Shown in pieces: positions 6,110 to 12,135 of a stretch of 12,135 nt of DNA. Both the position numbers and the translations under genes were made by a program. The stretch lies in assembly GCA_964505385.1 (NCBI GenBank), contig CAZDIA010000071.1:1-12135 (forward strand), in the 5' to 3' direction. How positions within the stretch are numbered: the first letter of the stretch is position 1; every line of letters starts with the position of its first letter. The notes beneath the pieces were generated by a model. That model saw only the letters and a program-made list of their open reading frames with translations, was not told where the DNA came from and searched no databases. The stretch is from SLJN01 sp964505385 (GTDB taxonomy: Bacteria > Bacteroidota > Rhodothermia > Balneolales > Natronogracilivirgulaceae).

Positions 6110-6847
6110 TCACTCCACCACCCGGATTTCTCTTTCCTGCTGATCTGACTCGATAGTAAGACCGACTTCTTCAAGCTGTGCAATTATATGATCCCAATCA
6201 CTTGTTAGTTCAAGTTCCCGATTGATGCGAAAGCCGGGCGAGTCATCCGCGATGATTTCATATTCAAATTCGGATTGCAGGATCTTTGCGATATGATCCA
6301 GAGAAGCATTGTGCAGCTCAACATGCTCATCGCGTCGCTCGGTTCGGTTTATTTCCGGTGGTGTATCGTAATTGCGATGCTCTTCCAAAAGGGATTTATC
6401 CACGATCTGAAGTTTGTATCGGGTCACCGGTTCAGTAGTTAAAGTAAGTTGTTTATCAAATTCATCCGCCAGAAATTCCATTATATCTCCCGTCACATCT
6501 TCGAGCGGCAGACCGTGGTAGGTTTGCACTTCGAGGCGAAAGGTTCCGTCACGCAACGACTCCGGGTTTTCGATCTGCACTGCAAATCTGCCATCAACCC
6601 CTTCAAACAGCCTTTCGGCAGAACCGATAATCTGCAGCCGCTCATCTCCGAAAGATTGACCGGCAACGCCGCTTTCGGTTTCATAAAGGCGGATCTGAGC
6701 ATTATCCGTCTCAGTTTGGCCGATCATTTCATCACCGTATTCCGGGAGATCCGGTCCGCTATCGGTATCATTACCACAGGCGGTAAAGAGAAGTAGTATG
6801 CCAGTGAAAAAGGGGAGTTTAAGCGTGTGGGGGAATTTGGTAACCAT
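6110..6847 (-). CDS. Lipoprotein with two STN-like modules, unknown function
   Basis: 245 residues. The N-terminus LPFFTGILLLFTACGN ends in a good lipobox (FTAC), so the protein is probably exported and lipid-anchored. After an acidic linker (DTDSGPDLPEYGDE) come two regions of similar build. One covers about residues 100-155 (TFRLEVQTY, LEDVTGDIMEFLADEF, TRYKLQIVD). The other covers about 173-245 (HVELHNASLDHIAKILQSEFEYEII, then INRELELTSDWDHIIAQLEEVGLTI). The pattern strand, helix, strand with leucines is that of short secretin/TonB N-terminal (STN) modules, and the first also recalls DUF3738. This is fold resemblance only, and no function is assigned. No ribosome binding site is visible upstream (AT-rich leader). 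It is convergent with uraH and lies 81 bp downstream of the toxin gene on the same strand. Confidence 0.75.
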   Translation of the reverse strand: MVTKFPHTLKLPFFTGILLLFTACGNDTDSGPDLPEYGDEMIGQTETDNAQIRLYETESGVAGQSFGDERLQIIGSAERLFEGVDGRFAVQIENPESLRDGTFRLEVQTYHGLPLEDVTGDIMEFLADEFDKQLTLTTEPVTRYKLQIVDKSLLEEHRNYDTPPEINRTERRDEHVELHNASLDHIAKILQSEFEYEIIADDSPGFRINRELELTSDWDHIIAQLEEVGLTIESDQQEREIRVVE

Positions 6848-6863
6848 AATTTAATACACAATT

Positions 6864-6876
6864 TAACTCTGAGTTA
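6864..6876. promoter_or_regulatory. Short perfect palindrome upstream of the lipoprotein gene
   Basis: TAACTCTGAGTTA, 6-bp arms around one central base, 16 bp ahead of the ATG at 6847. The position suits an operator, but nothing else supports that. Confidence 0.25.
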
Positions 6877-6928
6877 CTAACGCTATTGGAGATTATTAGA
6901 TGACAAGTTTATCTACGTATTGAATTTT

Positions 6929-7318
6929 TTAGCTTTGATCTGCAACATTTTCCCTTAAAAATGCAGCAAGTTCCTCTTTTTCTACCTTGCCGGATGCCAG
7001 GTCCATCATTATCGCATATAATGTTTTTTTGTCGGCGTTGATGCGGTATCCGTTTACAAATAGAAAGGTGTACATGGCTATTAATGCCGTTCTTTTATTT
7101 CCGTCATAAAACGGATGATTACTACAGATATGAAAACCGTAGGCGGCAGCCATCATGAATATATCTTCATGGACGTACTCACCTCCAAATGTAGCTTCAG
7201 GTTGAGCAAGGGCTGATTCTAACAGGTTCTCATCACGTATTCCTTTTGATCCTCCATATTTATCAATCTGATCATTATGGAATGTAATGATGGTTTCTTT
7301 ATCCAGAAACTTGATCAT
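6929..7318 (-). CDS. doc: Doc-type (Fic fold) toxin of a type II toxin-antitoxin pair
   Basis: 129 residues, the size of P1 Doc. The Fic-fold core motif reads HPFYDGNKRTAL (residues 68-79): H68, F70, D72, N74 and R76 are all present. Lys75 stands where AMP-transferring Fic proteins have Gly, the feature of the Doc branch, which phosphorylates elongation factor EF-Tu and so stops translation. The N-terminal stretch DENLLESALAQPEATFGGE is also typical of the death-on-curing family. Its start overlaps the antitoxin stop by ATGA (7315-7318), so it is translated from the same message. The gene looks whole. The target is inferred from the family, not from the sequence. Confidence 0.92.
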   Translation of the reverse strand: MIKFLDKETIITFHNDQIDKYGGSKGIRDENLLESALAQPEATFGGEYVHEDIFMMAAAYGFHICSNHPFYDGNKRTALIAMYTFLFVNGYRINADKKTLYAIMMDLASGKVEKEELAAFLRENVADQS

Positions 7319-7536
7319 TTAGCCAGTTCTTTGAGCACTTCGCGGTAATCGGTGTTAGCCTGCCGGTATGCTTCCGCCCACTCTTCAAACTCTTTATCGA
7401 CTACTTTTAACTCCATTCCGGTTTCTTTTTGCTCGATATTAAGTTTGTCACCGGACTTTAGTTGAAGTTCATCGATTAGTTGTTTGGGGAGAATTATCCC
7501 AAGGCTGTTTCCGACTTTTCTGATTTTTGCTTCCAT
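7315..7536 (-). CDS. AbrB/MazE-type antitoxin partner of Doc
   Basis: 73 residues. Residues 1-48 are a swapped-hairpin AbrB/MazE/SpoVT DNA-binding domain (IRKVGNSLGIILPKQLIDEL, then LKSGDKLNIEQ). Residues 49-73 form an acidic helical tail (FEEWAEAYRQANTDYREVLKEL) that would bind and block the toxin. It replaces the Phd-type antitoxin known for P1 Doc, a pairing also common in Bacteroidota. The first gene of the unit, it overlaps the toxin by 4 bp. Antitoxins of this fold usually repress their own promoter, and two palindromes lie just upstream (7546-7570). Confidence 0.9.
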   Translation of the reverse strand: MEAKIRKVGNSLGIILPKQLIDELQLKSGDKLNIEQKETGMELKVVDKEFEEWAEAYRQANTDYREVLKELAK

Positions 7537-7545
7537 AGAAATTGT

Positions 7546-7570
7546 GTTATAACGTTGTTGTAATTAATTA
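7546..7570 (-). promoter_or_regulatory. Candidate operator/promoter of the toxin-antitoxin unit
   Basis: Two perfect palindromes, GTTATAAC (7546-7553) and TAATTAATTA (7561-7570), lie 10-34 bp before the antitoxin start in a very AT-rich stretch. Self-repression by AbrB-type antitoxins is the family rule; binding here is inferred. Confidence 0.35.
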
Positions 7571-7689
7571 CAAAATAAACGGAGATAAAAATAGATTATT
7601 CCCGACTCAAAAAACCACTTTGATCCGTTTTGGTCTGCGGTTAAATTTACCGGCGTCAATCCGAATAGATTTTATTCAAACGTGCAAGT

Positions 7690-7741
7690 CGCTTCGGGAG
7701 GTGCCGGAGTATAGGGTTGATCAGAGTGGGGCGTATAGGAC
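7690..7741 (+). pseudogene. Relic of a paaY 3' end
   Basis: 52 bp match 9419-9470, the 3' end of the paaY gene in this window, with five mismatches. In the same frame both read LREVPE-x-R-x-DQSG-x-YRT; here the variable residues are Y, V and A instead of D, I and G. Two of the five changes are silent. Nothing upstream or downstream continues the match, so this is a gene-end fragment with no start. The 434-bp stretch 7537-7970 otherwise holds the toxin-antitoxin promoter, the lipoprotein relic and a terminator. The plus-strand frame 7542-7814 across it is not taken as a gene. Confidence 0.65.
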
Positions 7742-7792
7742 GACTTCGCAACCGGAAAAGGCGAAGAGTAGCAGGATCAGGAGCAGTTTCAT
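7721..7792 (-). pseudogene. Relic of a lipoprotein 5' end
   Basis: On the minus strand an ATG at 7792 opens 23 codons reading MKLLLILLLFAFSGCEVV, then running into the paaY relic and stopping at TGA (7721-7723). The first 18 codons are plainly related to the intact lipoprotein at 7971-8597 (MKLLIIPLIFAFSGCDVF), including near-identical DNA over ATGAAACTGCT and TTCGCCTTTTCCGG. Only the signal peptide and lipobox survive. It may be translated to a tiny lipopeptide, but decay debris is more likely. Confidence 0.55.
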
Positions 7793-7830
7793 TATAAGCC
7801 TTAGATTAAATTAGAATTTCGGGAGCGTTA

Positions 7831-7873
7831 ACAAAAAAGAACCCGAAGCGAAGTGCGTACAAGCTTCGGGTTC
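7831..7873 (-). terminator. Strong hairpin terminator after the lipoprotein gene
   Basis: Perfect 11-bp stem GAACCCGAAGC (7839-7849) / GCTTCGGGTTC (7863-7873) with a 13-nt loop. On the minus strand it is followed by TTTTTTGT, a good intrinsic terminator about 100 nt past the stop of the gene at 7971. On the plus strand CTTTTAT follows, so it may work both ways. Confidence 0.8.
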
Positions 7874-7970
7874 CTTTTATAGTTATTTAACCAGAGAAAT
7901 ATGCATCAATTTCTTTAATCCTTTGACTGCTTTGCACAGGTTAAGTTCTATTTCATTACAAATCTTAGTT

Positions 7971-8597
7971 TTACATCTCATCCCGGTGTTGCAGGTGAAT
8001 ATCAAACGTACCCTCGCGAATTTTTAATGTATCGGGATATCGGCGGAGCGGGTCATACCCGGACTCAAAATACAAGGTAGTTTCAAATTCTCCTTGAATG
8101 CGCCCATGCGGACCGGCATCGGGGTCAAATTCGGTTATTTGCAGGGTGTCGATATTGGAAGCTTCAGCATCCGGATAATACCGGCCAACGCCGGCATCAT
8201 AATCTGCTTCGGAAAAAAATGCACCGAGCGTAAAATGGGTATTACACCCTTTGCGATCGTCTAATTTTCCTTGTTCTTCCAATTCTTCACTCCGAATCCG
8301 CTTTAACGAATATGAGTCTTTCTCTTTATCAAATAATATATACATACGAAAGGCTTCTCTGTACCCAGGTTGAGGGTCCTCATGCCAATCATATCTTATA
8401 TTAACACGATGACAACGATCCGGTGATATCATAGCCTCACTGTGTTGTTTTTTTTCTTTATCATTCACGGTAAAAGATATAAAGTCATCCGGGAAGTTGG
8501 GTTCTTCCTCTTGTTCAGGTTCATCGTCGTCACTTTGCGAATTGAAGACATCGCAGCCGGAAAAGGCGAAAATTAAAGGAATTATTAGCAGTTTCAT
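7971..8597 (-). CDS. Lipoprotein of unknown function
   Basis: 208 residues. A short signal peptide ends in the clear lipobox FSGC (residue C15), followed by an acidic tether (SDDDEPEQEEEPNFPDD). The body is rich in predicted strands: FISFTVNDKE, CHRVNIRYDW, FRMYILFDKE, THFTLGAFF, then GRIQGEFETTLYF and EGTFDIHLQ at the end. The closing pattern (G-x-I-x-G-x-F then I-x-x-G-x-F) recalls small Bacteroidota beta-sandwich lipoproteins such as DUF6252 types, but I cannot name a family. Two cysteines besides the lipid one (in DRCHR and KGCNT) could pair outside the cytoplasm. The start codon directly follows ten C residues with no ribosome binding site. It is divergent from paaY across a 289-bp AT-rich gap. 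Confidence 0.8.
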   Translation of the reverse strand: MKLLIIPLIFAFSGCDVFNSQSDDDEPEQEEEPNFPDDFISFTVNDKEKKQHSEAMISPDRCHRVNIRYDWHEDPQPGYREAFRMYILFDKEKDSYSLKRIRSEELEEQGKLDDRKGCNTHFTLGAFFSEADYDAGVGRYYPDAEASNIDTLQITEFDPDAGPHGRIQGEFETTLYFESGYDPLRRYPDTLKIREGTFDIHLQHRDEM

Positions 8598-8607
8598 GGG
8601 GGGGGGG
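8598..8607 (-). repeat. Poly-C tract of ten immediately before a start codon
   Basis: Ten G on the plus strand (8598-8607), read as CCCCCCCCCC directly before the ATG of the lipoprotein. Such a run changes length readily. At this place a change cannot shift the frame but alters the leader. No other gene in the window has such a tract. Confidence 0.8.
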
Positions 8608-8821
8608 TAGTGTAATCTTCATAGCATAGTTTATTAATTGATGATTTAATATGTAAAATGTAATAAGTAAGAAATTTTAACTAATTGCAATCTTAATTAT
8701 GTGAAATAAAATCAAATGAATTAAACATATAATAAAAAATTCTACTCCATAATTCATATATAATTTGAACTAACGAAGTAATACTTGCTCTCTGTGAAGG
8801 TTAAAAATGCGGTTTCATTTC

Positions 8822-8829
8822 TATCTTTG
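8822..8829 (+). promoter_or_regulatory. Candidate -7 promoter element for paaY
   Basis: TATCTTTG fits the Bacteroidota -7 consensus TAnnTTTG and lies about 58 bp before the paaY start. No convincing TTG element is found at the usual distance upstream, so the call is weak. The rest of the 8608-8886 gap is AT-rich and shows nothing else. Confidence 0.35.
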
Positions 8830-8886
8830 ATCCGGGATTTTGCTCGTGTAAATTAGCTGTACCATATTTAAATACATGAACAAATC

Positions 8887-9492
8887 GTGCAACAATCCAA
8901 CATTTACGAATTCGACGGCTATAAACCGGTCATTGCTGAAAGCGCATTTATACATCCGAATGCAACGGTAACCGGCAATGTGATTATCGGGGAGGATGTC
9001 TACATTGCCCCCGGTGCCGCCATCCGGGGAGACTGGGGTAAAATTGTTATTGAGGATGGCTGCAATGTGCAGGAAAACTGCACCATCCACATGTTTCCGG
9101 GGATTACGGTTTATCTGGAGGAAGCAGCCCATATCGGTCACGGCGCGGTGATTCACGGTGCCCGCATCAAAAGAAATGCCCTGGTGGGTATGAATGCAGT
9201 TATCATGGATAATTCCATCATCGGGGAAGAATCCATCTTAGGGGCGCTGGCATTTGTCCCGGAAGGCACGGAGATCCCCCGCCGCAAAGTAGCGGTCGGC
9301 AACCCCGCCAAAGTGGTCAAAGACGTAACCGATGAAATGGCCCAATGGAAAACCGAAGGCACCCGGCTCTACCAACAGCTTCCGAAGCAACTGCACGAAA
9401 CCTTACGGCCTTGTGATCCGCTTCGGGAAGTGCCTGAGGATAGGATTGATCAGAGTGGGGGGTATAGGACATGGAAGGGATCTAAAAAGTGA
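8887..9492 (+). CDS. paaY: PaaY-like hexapeptide-repeat thioesterase
   Basis: 201 residues from a GTG start; a stop 16 bp upstream leaves no ATG in frame. Left-handed beta-helix repeats run from about residue 15 to 140 (FIHPNATVTGNVIIGEDVYIAPGAAIRGDWG), with gamma-carbonic-anhydrase-type metal ligands H68, H85 and H90 (TIHMFPG, HIGHGAVIHG). RNALVGMNAV and VAVGNPAKV match PaaY of Escherichia coli, as does the tail PLREVPEDR (PLREIEPGR there). PaaY hydrolyses CoA thioesters of hydroxylated and ring-opened phenylacetate by-products and so frees CoA in the pathway. The paaZ gene follows 520 bp later, with an inserted S23-type gene between. A carnitine-operon CaiE-like role is possible but less likely beside paaZ. 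The last codons have a near copy at 7690-7741. Confidence 0.9.
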   Translation: MQQSNIYEFDGYKPVIAESAFIHPNATVTGNVIIGEDVYIAPGAAIRGDWGKIVIEDGCNVQENCTIHMFPGITVYLEEAAHIGHGAVIHGARIKRNALVGMNAVIMDNSIIGEESILGALAFVPEGTEIPRRKVAVGNPAKVVKDVTDEMAQWKTEGTRLYQQLPKQLHETLRPCDPLREVPEDRIDQSGGYRTWKGSKK

Positions 9493-9512
9493 CAAAGTAA
9501 CAAAGAATTTTA

Positions 9513-9538
9513 GGCACATAGGCACTGAGGCACAAAGG
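9513..9538 (+). repeat. Left array of 8-bp unit GGCACNNA
   Basis: Three consecutive units GGCACATA, GGCACTGA and GGCACAAA, then GG, directly after paaY and before the S23-type gene. Confidence 0.8.
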
Positions 9539-9578
9539 GGTGCTTAGTTTCAACTGAAACAAATATGGAGTAAAACTT

Positions 9579-9947
9579 ATGGGTGATTCTATTAAAACTT
9601 TTCGGGATTTGAAGGTTTGGCAGAAGGGGATGGAGCTTTGCAAGTTAGTTTATAGTTTGACGAAACAATTTCCGGATGATGAAAAGTTTGGTTTGACTTC
9701 ACAAATGCGCAGAGGCTCGGTCTCTATTCCTTCCAACATAGCTGAAGGCTATGGGCGCAGATCAACTCAAGATTATATCCGGTTTCTGCAAATAACTATG
9801 GGTTCAGTTTATGAAATTCAAACTCAACTTGAACTTTCTTATGAATTAAATTATCAAAGTGAAGAAAAATACAATGAAGCAAATGCTCTATTAATGGAGA
9901 TTGAGCGCATGCTCTCAAGCCTGATACAAAAACTCAAAACCGGCTAA
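9579..9947 (+). CDS. Four-helix-bundle protein, S23/IVP family
   Basis: 122 residues, a normal length. Family hallmarks are FRDLKVWQKGMELCKLVY at the start, LTSQMRRGSVSIPSNIAEGYGR in the middle, and a Y-x-x-x-L-x-I-x-x-GS helix (DYIRFLQITMGSVYEIQTQLELSYEL) before a last amphipathic helix. Members are encoded in intervening sequences of 23S rRNA and, more often, as lone genes in many copies in Bacteroidota. They form pentameric bundles, and a relative (bAvd) binds RNA and reverse transcriptase in diversity-generating retroelements. No reverse transcriptase or rRNA is near here, so the role is unknown. Unlike its neighbours it has a clear GGAG site 8 nt before the ATG, which supports arrival as an independent unit. 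Inverted repeat arrays enclose it. Confidence 0.92.
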   Translation: MGDSIKTFRDLKVWQKGMELCKLVYSLTKQFPDDEKFGLTSQMRRGSVSIPSNIAEGYGRRSTQDYIRFLQITMGSVYEIQTQLELSYELNYQSEEKYNEANALLMEIERMLSSLIQKLKTG

Positions 9948-9953
9948 TAACAA

Positions 9954-9986
9954 CTTTGTGCCTATGTGCCCTGGTGCCTTTGTGCC
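9954..9986 (-). repeat. Right array of 8-bp unit GGCACNNA (inverted)
   Basis: Read on the minus strand: GGCACAAA, GGCACCAG, GGCACATA, GGCACAAA, then G, four units with one deviating at its last base. It is inverted with respect to the left array and starts 6 bp after the S23-type gene. Confidence 0.8.
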
Positions 9987-10012
9987 TTAGAAACTCAAAA
10001 AGTCAATAAATA

Positions 10013-12064
10013 ATGCTCATAAAAAACTACATTAAAAACTCCTGGCAATCCGGCGACGGCACTCCCACTCCGCTTTTCAGTGCAAATGATGGCAAACAAA
10101 TTGCCGAATTCCGAACCAATGGCCTGGATTATAAAGGCATGGTGGAATATGCCCGCAGTGTGGGGGGATCCAATCTGCGGCCGATGCCGGTGCATGAGCG
10201 GGCGTTGCGGATTAAGTCACTCGCTCAGCATCTGATGTCGGTTAAGAAAGAGTTTTACAAGCAATCGGTGCATACCGGTGCCACGAAAGCAGATTCCTGG
10301 ATCGATATTGATGGAGGGATTTCTTCGCTGTTTATCACCGCCAGTAAAGCGCGGCGGGAGATGCAGAACGAGCCGTTTTATGTGGACGGACCGATGGAGC
10401 AGCTCTCGCGCAAAGGGACGTTTGTGGGTCAGCACATTTACGTTCCGCTCAACGGAGTAGCTGTGCACATCAATGCATTCAACTTTCCGGTCTGGGGGAT
10501 GCTGGAAAAACTTGGCTCGACCATCGTTGCCGGAGTTCCGGCGATCATCAAACCTTCACCGGTTGGAAGCTTTCTTTCTTACAAAGTTTTTGAAGAGATC
10601 ATCAACACCGGGTTGCTTCCGGAGGGTGCCGTTCAGTTTATCGCGGCGGACAAACCGGGCGACCTGCTGGATCACCTTAACTCACAGGATATCGTGGCTT
10701 TTACCGGATCCGCGGAAACCGGACAAAAACTGAAATCGCATCCCAATATCATCAAAAATAACGTGCGGTTTAATCTGGAAACCGACTCCATCAACTGTGC
10801 GATTCTCGGTGAGGATGTGACTCCGGATATGCCGGAATTTGATCTGTTTGTCAAAGAGGTGCGGCGAGAGATGACCGCCAAAACCGGTCAGAAGTGTACG
10901 GCGATCCGCCGTGCGATTGTCCCGGAAAATCGTGTGGAAGATGTTAAAGAAGCACTCAAGGCACAGCTGGAAAAAATTACAATTGGTGATGCATCCGACA
11001 AAAACACGCGGATGGGTCCGCTGGCCAGTAAAGAGCAGGTCGAGCGCTATTACGAAAATGTTGAGAAGTTAAAAAAGGATGCGCAAGTGGTTTATGAATC
11101 AGAAAGTGAATCCAAAGAAGGCGCTTTCTGCAAACCGATAGTTCTGTTTTGCAAACATCCGCACGACTCGGACGATGCCCATCATATTGAGGCGTTTGGT
11201 CCGGCTACGACCATCATGCCCTACACCGACACTGCCGATGCGATTTCCCTTGCCAATAAAGGCGATGGCAGTCTGGTTGGTTCGCTGTTTACGTGGGATG
11301 ATGCATTGGCCAAAGAGGTCGTGCTTGGCGTTGGCGCCTATCACGGACGGTTTATGATTTTGAATCGCAACTCTGCCGGTGAGTCAACCGGACACGGCTC
11401 ACCGATGCCGCATCTCACTCACGGCGGACCCGGTCGCGCCGGTGGCGGTGAAGAGCTGGGCGGAATCCGCGGGATTTTGCGCTACATGCAGCGCGTTGCC
11501 CTTCAGGGGTCGCCGACGACGCTCACCAATATTACCAATGAGTATCTGAAAGGGGCCGAAGTTAAGGAGGACAAAGTTCACCCCTTCATGAAGAAGTTCG
11601 AAGAACTGGAAGTCGGGGAGACGCTATATACGCACCGTCGCACCATTACCGAAGCGGATATCAGCAATTTTGCGGGACTGAGCGGTGATCATTTTTACGC
11701 CCACACCGATGAGCTTGCCGCCAGGCGCTCCCTGTTTGAGCAGCGTGTCGCCCACGGTTATTTTCTGATCTCAGCCGCGGCCGGCATGTTTGTTCACCCG
11801 GCGGAAGGACCGGTACTGGCCAACTACGGTATGGATGATCTCCGTTTTGTCAAACCGGTCGGCATCGGCGACACCATCCGCGTAAAATTCACCTGCAAGC
11901 GTAAGACCCTCAAAGAAATGCGGGAGGAAGACGAAATCCCGAGAGGCATCGTCCACTGGGATGTCGAAATCTGGAACCAGCATGATGAAATGGTCGCCGA
12001 TTATACGATCCTGACGATGGTCCGGCGGCAGCGCGGGGAGAGTGAGTTGTTTGATTTTAGGTGA
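10013..12064 (+). CDS. paaZ: PaaZ, oxepin-CoA hydrolase / semialdehyde dehydrogenase
   Basis: 683 residues against 681 in E. coli. It is a fusion of an aldehyde dehydrogenase (about 1-520) and a MaoC-type hot-dog hydratase (about 540-683). The hydratase half opens oxepin-CoA to an aldehyde, and the dehydrogenase half oxidises it with NADP to 3-oxo-5,6-didehydrosuberyl-CoA in aerobic phenylacetate breakdown. The catalytic residues sit where expected: E256 (FNLETDS) and C295 (GQKCTAIRR) fall at the E. coli positions, and D559 and H564 (SGDHFYAH) match D561/H566 with equal spacing. VGQHIYVPLNGVAVHINAFNFPVWG is the family N-terminal signature. The frame is intact. There is no clear ribosome binding site (AATAAATA before the ATG). 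Other paa genes are expected outside the window. An 8-bp repeat array begins 2 bp after the stop. Confidence 0.96.
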   Translation: MLIKNYIKNSWQSGDGTPTPLFSANDGKQIAEFRTNGLDYKGMVEYARSVGGSNLRPMPVHERALRIKSLAQHLMSVKKEFYKQSVHTGATKADSWIDIDGGISSLFITASKARREMQNEPFYVDGPMEQLSRKGTFVGQHIYVPLNGVAVHINAFNFPVWGMLEKLGSTIVAGVPAIIKPSPVGSFLSYKVFEEIINTGLLPEGAVQFIAADKPGDLLDHLNSQDIVAFTGSAETGQKLKSHPNIIKNNVRFNLETDSINCAILGEDVTPDMPEFDLFVKEVRREMTAKTGQKCTAIRRAIVPENRVEDVKEALKAQLEKITIGDASDKNTRMGPLASKEQVERYYENVEKLKKDAQVVYESESESKEGAFCKPIVLFCKHPHDSDDAHHIEAFGPATTIMPYTDTADAISLANKGDGSLVGSLFTWDDALAKEVVLGVGAYHGRFMILNRNSAGESTGHGSPMPHLTHGGPGRAGGGEELGGIRGILRYMQRVALQGSPTTLTNITNEYLKGAEVKEDKVHPFMKKFEELEVGETLYTHRRTITEADISNFAGLSGDHFYAHTDELAARRSLFEQRVAHGYFLISAAAGMFVHPAEGPVLANYGMDDLRFVKPVGIGDTIRVKFTCKRKTLKEMREEDEIPRGIVHWDVEIWNQHDEMVADYTILTMVRRQRGESELFDFR

Positions 12065-12065
12065 A

Positions 12066-12091
12066 GGCACCGAGGCACCGAGGCACCGAGG
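12066..12091 (+). repeat. Third GGCACNNA array, after paaZ
   Basis: Three perfect units GGCACCGA (12066-12089) and a following GG, beginning 2 bp after the paaZ stop. It has the same unit length and GGCAC core as the arrays around the S23-type gene. The window ends 44 bp later, so a partner array cannot be checked. Confidence 0.75.
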
Positions 12092-12135
12092 TATAATGAA
12101 AAAGAGGACGCCTTAGGTAGATTGATCAAAGTTCA

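Larger units (their letters stand above)
9511..9989. mobile_element. S23/IVP gene unit flanked by inverted GGCACNNA arrays
   Basis: The four-helix-bundle gene is enclosed by short tandem arrays in opposite orientation. The best arms are GGCACATAGGCAC (9513-9525) and its exact complement at 9958-9970, plus GGCACAAAG (9529-9537) matched inverted at 9954-9962 and 9978-9986. The unit sits between paaY and paaZ, genes expected to be adjacent, as if inserted. No transposase, integrase or target duplication is recognisable, so movement is inferred. Confidence 0.45.

Noticed and set aside
7542..7814. A 90-codon plus-strand gene between the antitoxin and the terminator
   Set aside because: It begins in the antitoxin promoter and joins noncoding DNA, the paaY relic and the reverse complement of a lipoprotein signal peptide.
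8821..9156. Minus-strand 111-codon frame over the paaY start
   Set aside because: It is antisense to the conserved hexapeptide repeats of paaY and shows no features of its own.
9511..9989. CRISPR-like array or a diversity-generating retroelement around the four-helix-bundle gene
   Set aside because: The repeats are 8-bp tandem units without spacers, and no reverse transcriptase, template/variable repeat pair or cas gene is present.

Overview
The window looks like chromosomal DNA of a Bacteroidota/Rhodothermota-type bacterium, probably a marine or mildly halophilic member near the Balneolota. The grounds are inference from gene content: a SusB-like GH97 glucosidase, several lipoproteins with Bacteroidota-style lipoboxes, an S8 protease of the large secreted type, weak or absent Shine-Dalgarno sites before most genes, and moderately acidic proteins. 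No rRNA, tRNA, CRISPR array or integrase was seen.

Layout. 1-1559 (minus): a membrane-anchored unknown protein followed 39 bp later by a secreted subtilisin-family (S8) protease that runs off the left edge. 1792-3876 (minus): a secreted GH97 inverting-type alpha-glucosidase with no SusC/SusD partner. 4038-5822 (plus): the remains of a uric acid/ureide operon. In order these are an allantoinase with its centre deleted, a frameshifted and truncated allantoicase, the C-terminal part of OHCU decarboxylase, the C-terminal tail of another protein, and a seemingly intact 5-hydroxyisourate hydrolase (uraH). Next come a nested palindromic element (5871-6030), a lipoprotein (minus), a Doc-type toxin with an AbrB/MazE-type antitoxin (minus), a debris field (7690-7792) holding a relic of a paaY 3' end and a relic of a lipoprotein 5' end, a terminator, and a second lipoprotein (minus) whose start codon abuts a run of ten C. 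8887-12064 (plus): paaY and paaZ of phenylacetyl-CoA catabolism, separated by a four-helix-bundle (S23/IVP) gene that is flanked by inverted arrays of an 8-bp unit GGCACNNA. A third array of this kind follows paaZ.

How the genes work together. PaaZ opens the oxepin-CoA ring and oxidises the resulting semialdehyde. PaaY is the hexapeptide-repeat thioesterase that clears dead-end CoA adducts of this pathway. The other paa genes must lie outside the window. The ureide genes would have taken 5-hydroxyisourate to allantoin and on to ureidoglycolate, but only uraH still looks functional, so the pathway is probably lost here. The antitoxin and toxin form a typical two-gene unit with an ATGA overlap.

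The main theme is recent genome erosion and small repeats: serial deletions that keep operon order, a loss of one ATGG unit that frameshifts allantoicase, gene-end relics, a palindromic element, and IVP-associated 8-bp arrays. All family assignments were made by reading the sequence; no database search was run.
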